Under the pieces are notes generated by a model, which searched no databases, had not been told where the DNA came from, and saw only the letters and a program-made list of their open reading frames with translations. From Hirundichthys speculiger (lineage: Eukaryota; Chordata; Actinopteri; Beloniformes; Exocoetidae), in NCBI GenBank assembly GCA_018398805.1, contig JAGFBZ010000342.1, positions 1 to 64,000 of the forward strand: a stretch of DNA of 64,000 nucleotides, given 5' to 3'. Each line of letters opens with the position of its first letter. Positions within the stretch are counted from its first letter, which is position 1. Shown here piece after piece: positions 58,901 to 64,000 of this stretch. The translations under genes and the position numbers were made by a program.

Positions 58901-59911
58901 CTTTGATGGTAATGTCCTCATGTCTTTTAACCAGGTTGTAGAGAAATATGACATAGCTAGAAAGGATCTTTTTCTTTATTTTCAGATCAGAGACTTTATC
59001 ATGAAAGACACGTCACTGCTTACTGATATGAATGCGACAAAAATTGAGAAAAAAGTTCTTCTCGCTGATGGGGAAGCTTCCATTAGTGCCTTTTATAACA
59101 GTTTGAGGGATTGCTCAAATGCAAATACTCGGACGCTGGGTATGATCTGGGAGAGAGAACTGGGTGTAGTGATAACTGAGGAGATGTGGGAGGATATCTG
59201 GGATGGGGCGAAGAAAATCACGGTCTGTAACAGGACATGAGCGCTGGGGCGCCGAAAAGGGGGGGTAAAGGATACGGATTATAGGGGCCCATGATTGAGG
59301 GGGGCCCAGAGAGGCCCCTAATGATGATCAAAAACAGCATCAACAAATTTTGCCGTTGTGTTGGGGGGCCGGTAAAGATTCTTTTCATGGGGCCCAAAAT
59401 CCCTAGCGGCGCCCCTGCATGAGCGTTACAGCTCAAGATATTGCACAGAGCACATGTTGCTCCAAACCGCCTCTCCAGATTTAGAAAGGATGTCTCTCCG
59501 TTTTGCCTTGAGTGCAGAGCAGAGATTGGAGATCTTACTCACTGTCTCTGGTCTTGTGTTAAAATACAAAAATATTGGACAGATGTTCTATTTGAAATTC
59601 AAAGGGAGCTTGACCTTGACCCGGTCTCTCTCCTCCTGGGTCTTCCCAGCAATCGTGTGACTGATGTGCACCAGAAAAAATTGTACAATGTTCTGACATT
59701 TTGTGCCAGGAAAAATATTTTACTTCACTGGATTTCGGACAAAGCCCCCTCGGTTGTGGGATGGCACAGGACTGTAGTGGAATATATACCCCTGGACTTT
59801 CTGACCTACATACAAAAACCAATGTCTTTTATAGAATTTGGAGACCCTTTCTGGACTATACTGATGCAAACATATCTGCTATTATCTCTAGAGCATTTAT
59901 ATGGGCCCTAG
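55960..59911 (+). pseudogene. LINE ORF2: endonuclease and reverse transcriptase
   Basis: The endonuclease region (55960-56700) has LRLCTWNIKG, ALLQETHLND, TIVGGDFNCLMNP, YRRIDYFFTP and ISDHAALYLD. The RT has LRTGKALGNDGLGTEFYK, TGFIKGRNSYNNIRRLLNII, GNRQGCPLSPLLF and ITLYADDVLLIM (58041-58052). The C-terminal Cys/His motif is FCLECRAEIGDLTHCLWSC. Frameshifts lie near 56055, 56205, 56850-57300 and 57530. A 174-bp MITE at 59244-59417 interrupts the C-terminal region. The uninterrupted central frame spans 57621-59240. Confidence 0.92.
59244..59417. mobile_element. 174-bp hAT MITE inside LINE ORF2
   Basis: Ends CTGGGGCGCC and GGCGCCCCTG. Target duplication CATGAGCG at 59236-59243 and 59418-59425. 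The interior is rich in GGGGCCC motifs. Confidence 0.93.
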
Positions 59912-60993
59912 CCATACCTGTAATGGGTTCCCAATGTCAATTATAAATTGGAATTGTAAGTTACTCTATTTTGTACTTTTCTAAGGTACCTGGAATTATC
60001 ACATCCTCTTATCCAACTACTTGCTTTTTTGTTTTGCTCCCAGCTTGTCTTTGTTTTGTTTTGCTTTTTGTATGTATCTATTTTGAATGTTGTTGTTGTC
60101 TGTTTATTGAAAAATCTAATAAAAATATCTTTAAAAAAATAAAAATAAAAAAAAAGTCTACAAACAAAATCCAACAAAATGATTGTGTCTCAGCACAATC
60201 AGAACATTAAAACAGGTAATTTCTGAGGTAACAGCAGAAACTTTTAACGGGGAGTTCAACTTGTCAGTTGTTACAAATAACCTTGTTTCTGTTGAATCCT
60301 CTGTCTGGGAGAACTTTAAAATGAAAATGTCCATGTTAAAGTTCAGTAACTTTACCAATCTGTGTATAATTCATTCTTTCCATTTTCAATTGTCAATCAA
60401 AAAAAAAAAAAAAATTTAAAAGTGATAATTTATTGTTTTTTGTTTTTTTAATCTAACACAAAAAAACCAAAAAAAAAAAAAGGCTGTTTTTTATATTTCA
60501 ATTTTAGACTTGGATCAAAAATATGAAATGAAAAAATGGGTCACAGAACTGAATTTGTTTTATAATGGAGGACTGGACTTTCTGTTGTCATTACACATCT
60601 GTGCCACTAGATGGAGCCGCACTGCAGTAACCAGCTAGAGAACAGCAGGACAGTGAACACATGGAGCAGATCTGATGGAACATGGAGGAATGACGCAAAA
60701 TTTTTGTTGAATGATGCAGAATTTTCTTTTAGACAGAATTGTTAATATTGCTACCCGAGTTGCTACCTGAACTGTAAAGTTGACGGATTTTTACCGTTCT
60801 CCATGTCTGTTTTAGCTTTACCGCATGTTTCCCGCCAATTGTTTTCCGGTTCCGCAGCAGCCAGTAACAGACTTTTCAAAACAAAAGCATGTGAGCAACA
60901 TGTGTTAACACGCAATAAAATAAATGTCGGCGTTAATAAATTAATAAGTTAACACGATAATAACGTGTTAACTTGCCCAGCCCAAGAAAGAAC

Positions 60994-62080
60994 GTACGCT
61001 ACTCTTGTCAACAAGTGGCAGGTGCTGCGGTGAGCCCCTCCCCCGCCCAAAAACGCTCATGTGGCCCAGAACCCTGATATCGATACGGGTATTTTTAAAA
61101 GTCTTCAAAACTTTTACTCAGTCTCGTTTGTCTTGTTACCCATCATGCTCGGGTGGCCACGGTGTCTTTGTCACGTGCGCCACATTTGACGTAATTCTAA
61201 TTTAAATATAAAATAAATCCTTAAACAAATCCGCACCCTGCAACGTTCATATTCCGCTGCTGACGGCGACCGCCACTGAGTGAGCAAGCGGAAGGAAAAG
61301 TAGTTCCCATCCAAATGAAACATTTAGGAAAATGAGCAAAGGTGCTGTGAAATTAAATGATTAAATTTACATTTTAAAGCGCCGATTAAACCCTTCACTC
61401 AGGGGAAGCATTTTCTTTATTTTTAGAGCCTGTTTTAATGAAATATAGACATCCACACCTTCCTGGGGGGGCGGTGAAGGCTTTAACTGAGGGCTCGTCA
61501 GCATATGGACCCCTTTAAAGGTTACCTCAGCACCGTCTCCCCGCTGCGCTGCCAACACACGGCTGCGTCGCCCTTTCAGGCTCTGAACAAGAAACAATTA
61601 TGCAGCGAGGAAGAGCGACGTTTTCACAAGAACAGGTGAAAATCCTGCTCACTCCTGCTTTGATCTGTGGAGCCGACTGCTCCATTGGTGGATTTGTGGT
61701 TGCCCTGGAGAGGGATAAGTGGGGGTGGGGGGGGCACCTGATGCACAGATGGCTGCAGCCTCAGAACAGTGCATGGATCAAACGGGGGGAGAGAAGGTGT
61801 TTGTGTGTGTCAGCTTAGGCCGGTGTTGGTGTGTCGTTCCCATAAATGGGGAATAAGAACCCAAGAGGATTTCCAGTTTGGGTTTATACCAGCCTGAGTC
61901 CTGGCAGGGAAGGTTCCAGTTCCTTTAATTCCTTCTGGTTTCTCCAGCTCTCTTAACAGTTTTTAATAATCTGATCAAGAGGCAGCATGTAAACAGAGAC
62001 CGGCAGGGTGCCCAGGATCGACCCGAGGAGCTGCACCCGGCCTGCTAAATCAAAAGCAGTCTCCAGGAAACATACCAGTG
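60994..62080. other. Unassigned intronic sequence
   Basis: drd4 intron 3; no exon with the expected TM6/TM7 sequence (CWTPFF or NPVIY type) was found in any frame. Confidence 0.5.
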
Positions 62081-62083
62081 ATG

Positions 62084-62330
62084 TCAAAGCAGGTTTGCCC
62101 AGTTCATTTTATACAATATGGTCATGATGACAGATAAATGACTCAACCTTGGTTTATTCAGAGTCAGTAATGACATCTGGACTTTTTGGAATTTGATAGT
62201 TAACAAGTTAACAACGGGGCTTCCAGATTCAGAAGGACCAAAGGAGAGGACTTCGGCTTTGTCGGTGTTCAGCTGGAGGAAGTTATTTGTCATCCAGCTC
62301 TTTACAACCTCAAGGCAGTCCAACAGGTCC
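62084..62330 (-). pseudogene. L2/CR1-like LINE reverse transcriptase fragment
   Basis: The minus strand reads CLEVVKSWMTNNFLQLNTDK then AEVLSFGPSESGS, the segment after the [FY]ADD box in L2/Maui elements (W-M-NFLQLN-KTEVL). Confidence 0.75.
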
Positions 62331-62552
62331 CGCCATCTTTTTCCTCTTCAGTACGAAAGAATTATTCTAGTTCCTCTGGATTCGACTTTGATTTCCAGGG
62401 AGCAGTTTCAAAAAGATGCAGATGAAACAGGCACGTGACGGCAGCCATCATGGCAGTTTGAGATGCCACACAAAGCGCACTTACACCCCACTGCAATGGG
62501 CTCGGTACGTTCTGTACCGACGGAAATGGCTGTGAATGGGACAGACACTATA

Positions 62553-62684
<132 letters not shown>

Positions 62685-64000
62685 TAGGGCAGGGCAATGA
62701 TTTAAAATTTTAATTGGAATTAATCGCATGATTTCCCTGATTAATCGCGATTAATAACATTATATACACAAAATCAAATAATGAATTCAAAAGTAGTGTA
62801 AAGGTCACTTTTATTTAAATGTTCTGCTGCCATATGAACTAAAGTGTCATAACATTTGTTGTTCAAACACTTTTAAAATCAGCACTTGTCAGTAACACAT
62901 ATTTAGTGTAAATCTCATCTTAAAAAATGTAAAATAAAATAAAGCTTATTGCCACTGCCGTGGCATTAATGTCATCCTGTTTTTATAAAAAATAAAAAAA
63001 AGTCTACAAACAAAATCTAACAAAATGATTGTGTCTCCGCACAATCAGAACATTAAAACAGGTAATTTCTGAGGTAACAGCAGAAACTTTTAACGGGGAG
63101 TTCAACTTGTCAGTTGTTACAAATAACCTTGTTTCTGTTGAATCCTCCGTCTGGGAGAACTTTAAAATGAAAATGTCCATGTTAAAGTTCAGTAACTTTA
63201 CCAATCCGTGTATCATTCATTCTTTCCATTTTCAATTGTCAATAAAAAAATTAAAAAAAAATTAAAAAGTGATATTTTATAAAAAAAAAAAAAAAAAAAA
63301 AAAAAAGCCAGTTTTTTATATTTCAATTTTAGACCTGGATCAAAAAATATGAAATGAAAAAATGGGCCACAGGCATAGGCGTAGTTTGACTTTTGCATCA
63401 GGGGGGGCAAAAATTGTTAAGCACTTTGAACAAACGGGCGCACTCTCACGTGAACCGGCGCGCATGCACACATATATGCAAACTCGCGCGCACAAGTGAT
63501 GGCACACAAGATACACTCACCACAAAACCATGAAGTCCAAGATTAGATGATGTTCAAAACCAGTAGTTGCAACAGGATACAGTACACAGTAGATGTTATA
63601 AATGTTAATGTTAATGATGTTAAATGTATTAAGAAACAAAATATAACATGATTCATTTAACTGTCACAATATACTGCAGTTTATTTTGGACTTAAAAAAA
63701 AACATTACGGTCAAAAACATTTATTTATTTTTGCCAGTTCATTGACAATGCAATTACATATTTCAGCCACCAGGGGGAGCAATGCTCCCCCCCCCCCCCC
63801 CCCCCCGCAAACTCCGCCCATGGCCGCAGGACATAATTTGTTTTATAATCGAGGACTGGACTTTCTGTTGTCATTACACATCTGTGCCACTAGATGGAGC
63901 CGCACTGCAGTAACCAGCTAGAGAACAGCAGGACAGTGAACACATGGAGCAGATCTGATGGAACATGGAGGAATGACGACAAATTTTTGTTGAATGATGC
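62685..64000. mobile_element. hAT element (host copy 2), runs off the window
   Basis: Begins TAGGGCAGGGCAATGATT and follows the same sequence as copy 1 (53867-54171 then 60159-60720) without the LINE. It carries its own 449-bp insertion at 63374-63822. The right end is beyond 64000. Confidence 0.9.
63374..63822. mobile_element. 449-bp hAT-type MITE inside host copy 2
   Basis: Left end CATAGGCGTAGTTTGAC, right end GCAAACTCCGCCCATG. Duplication GCCACAGG/GCCGCAGG at 63366-63373 and 63823-63830. Copy 1 has the uninterrupted GGGTCACAGAACTGAATTTG near 60537. A poly-C run (63787-63806) lies near the right end. Confidence 0.85.

Larger units (their letters stand above)
54172..60144 (+). mobile_element. 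L1-like LINE, nearly full length
   Basis: Begins GGTGTGAGAACCAAGATGGC and ends with an A-rich tail; the A-rich target sequence ending AAGTC is repeated at 54161-54171 and 60145-60158. The sister hAT copy at 62685 carries the unoccupied site near 62990-63005 (AAAAAATAAAAAAAAGTC). It is distinct from, but related to, the LINE at 17839-22943. Confidence 0.92.
53867..60985. mobile_element. hAT element with nested LINE (host copy 1)
   Basis: Ends TAGGGCTGGGCAACGATT and GCCCAGCCCAA. Target duplication GAAAGAAC at 53859-53866 and 60986-60993. Near the left end it has TTTTAATCGCGATTAATCGC, a feature of a familiar fish hAT family. Without the LINE it is about 1.15 kb. It lies in drd4 intron 3. Confidence 0.93.

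Noticed and set aside
58439..58954. 171-codon minus-strand ORF
   Set aside because: Antisense shadow of the LINE ORF2.

Overview
The window looks like nuclear DNA of a teleost (ray-finned) fish. Coding sequence is split into exons with GT/AG borders. A vertebrate dopamine D4 receptor gene is present, and most of the remaining sequence is an archaeology of fish-type transposons: hAT, PIF/Harbinger, Tc1/mariner, THAP/foldback, L1-like LINEs, CR1/L2-like LINE fragments and a SINE. I see no bacterial-style genes, CRISPR arrays, rRNA or tRNA genes.

Layout. 302-4697 is a nearly complete but dead two-gene PIF/Harbinger transposon (transposase on +, Myb/SANT partner on -). 4.9-7.8 kb is a hAT-like repeat carrying a second hAT MITE and a 142-bp tandem array. 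8299-12114 is a small multi-exon gene for a secreted peptide precursor. Its last exon resembles the calcitonin/CGRP/adrenomedullin family, and its introns hold a 1-kb foldback with a THAP exon and a TA-flanked MITE. 12.5-17.2 kb has a broken THAP gene, minisatellites and unassigned sequence. 17292-23182 is a hAT element (8-bp target duplication) interrupted by a 5.1-kb L1-like LINE. 23.4-46.4 kb has no host gene that I can support. It holds Tc1 remnants, telomere-like TTAGGG arrays around a possible Penelope-like fragment, two long minisatellites, several hAT and mariner MITEs with readable target duplications, a second copy of the 17-kb hAT, and a SINE split by a hAT.

46503-53616 contains exons 1-3 of the dopamine receptor D4 gene (drd4). 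The final exon (rest of TM6, TM7 and C-tail) is not in the window, so its third intron runs past base 64000. Intron 2 carries a 3.0-kb TIR transposon (48435-51469) with a decayed gene of a fish multicopy family and seven copies of a 14-bp motif in two clusters. Intron 3 carries a hAT element containing an L1-like LINE that itself contains a hAT MITE. A second, LINE-free copy of the same hAT begins at 62685.

The two plausible host genes are unrelated in mechanism: one encodes a secreted peptide precursor, the other an aminergic GPCR. The clearest biological story is transposon stratigraphy: pairs of copies in the window show each other's empty insertion sites. All calls come from reading the sequence by eye; no database search was run.
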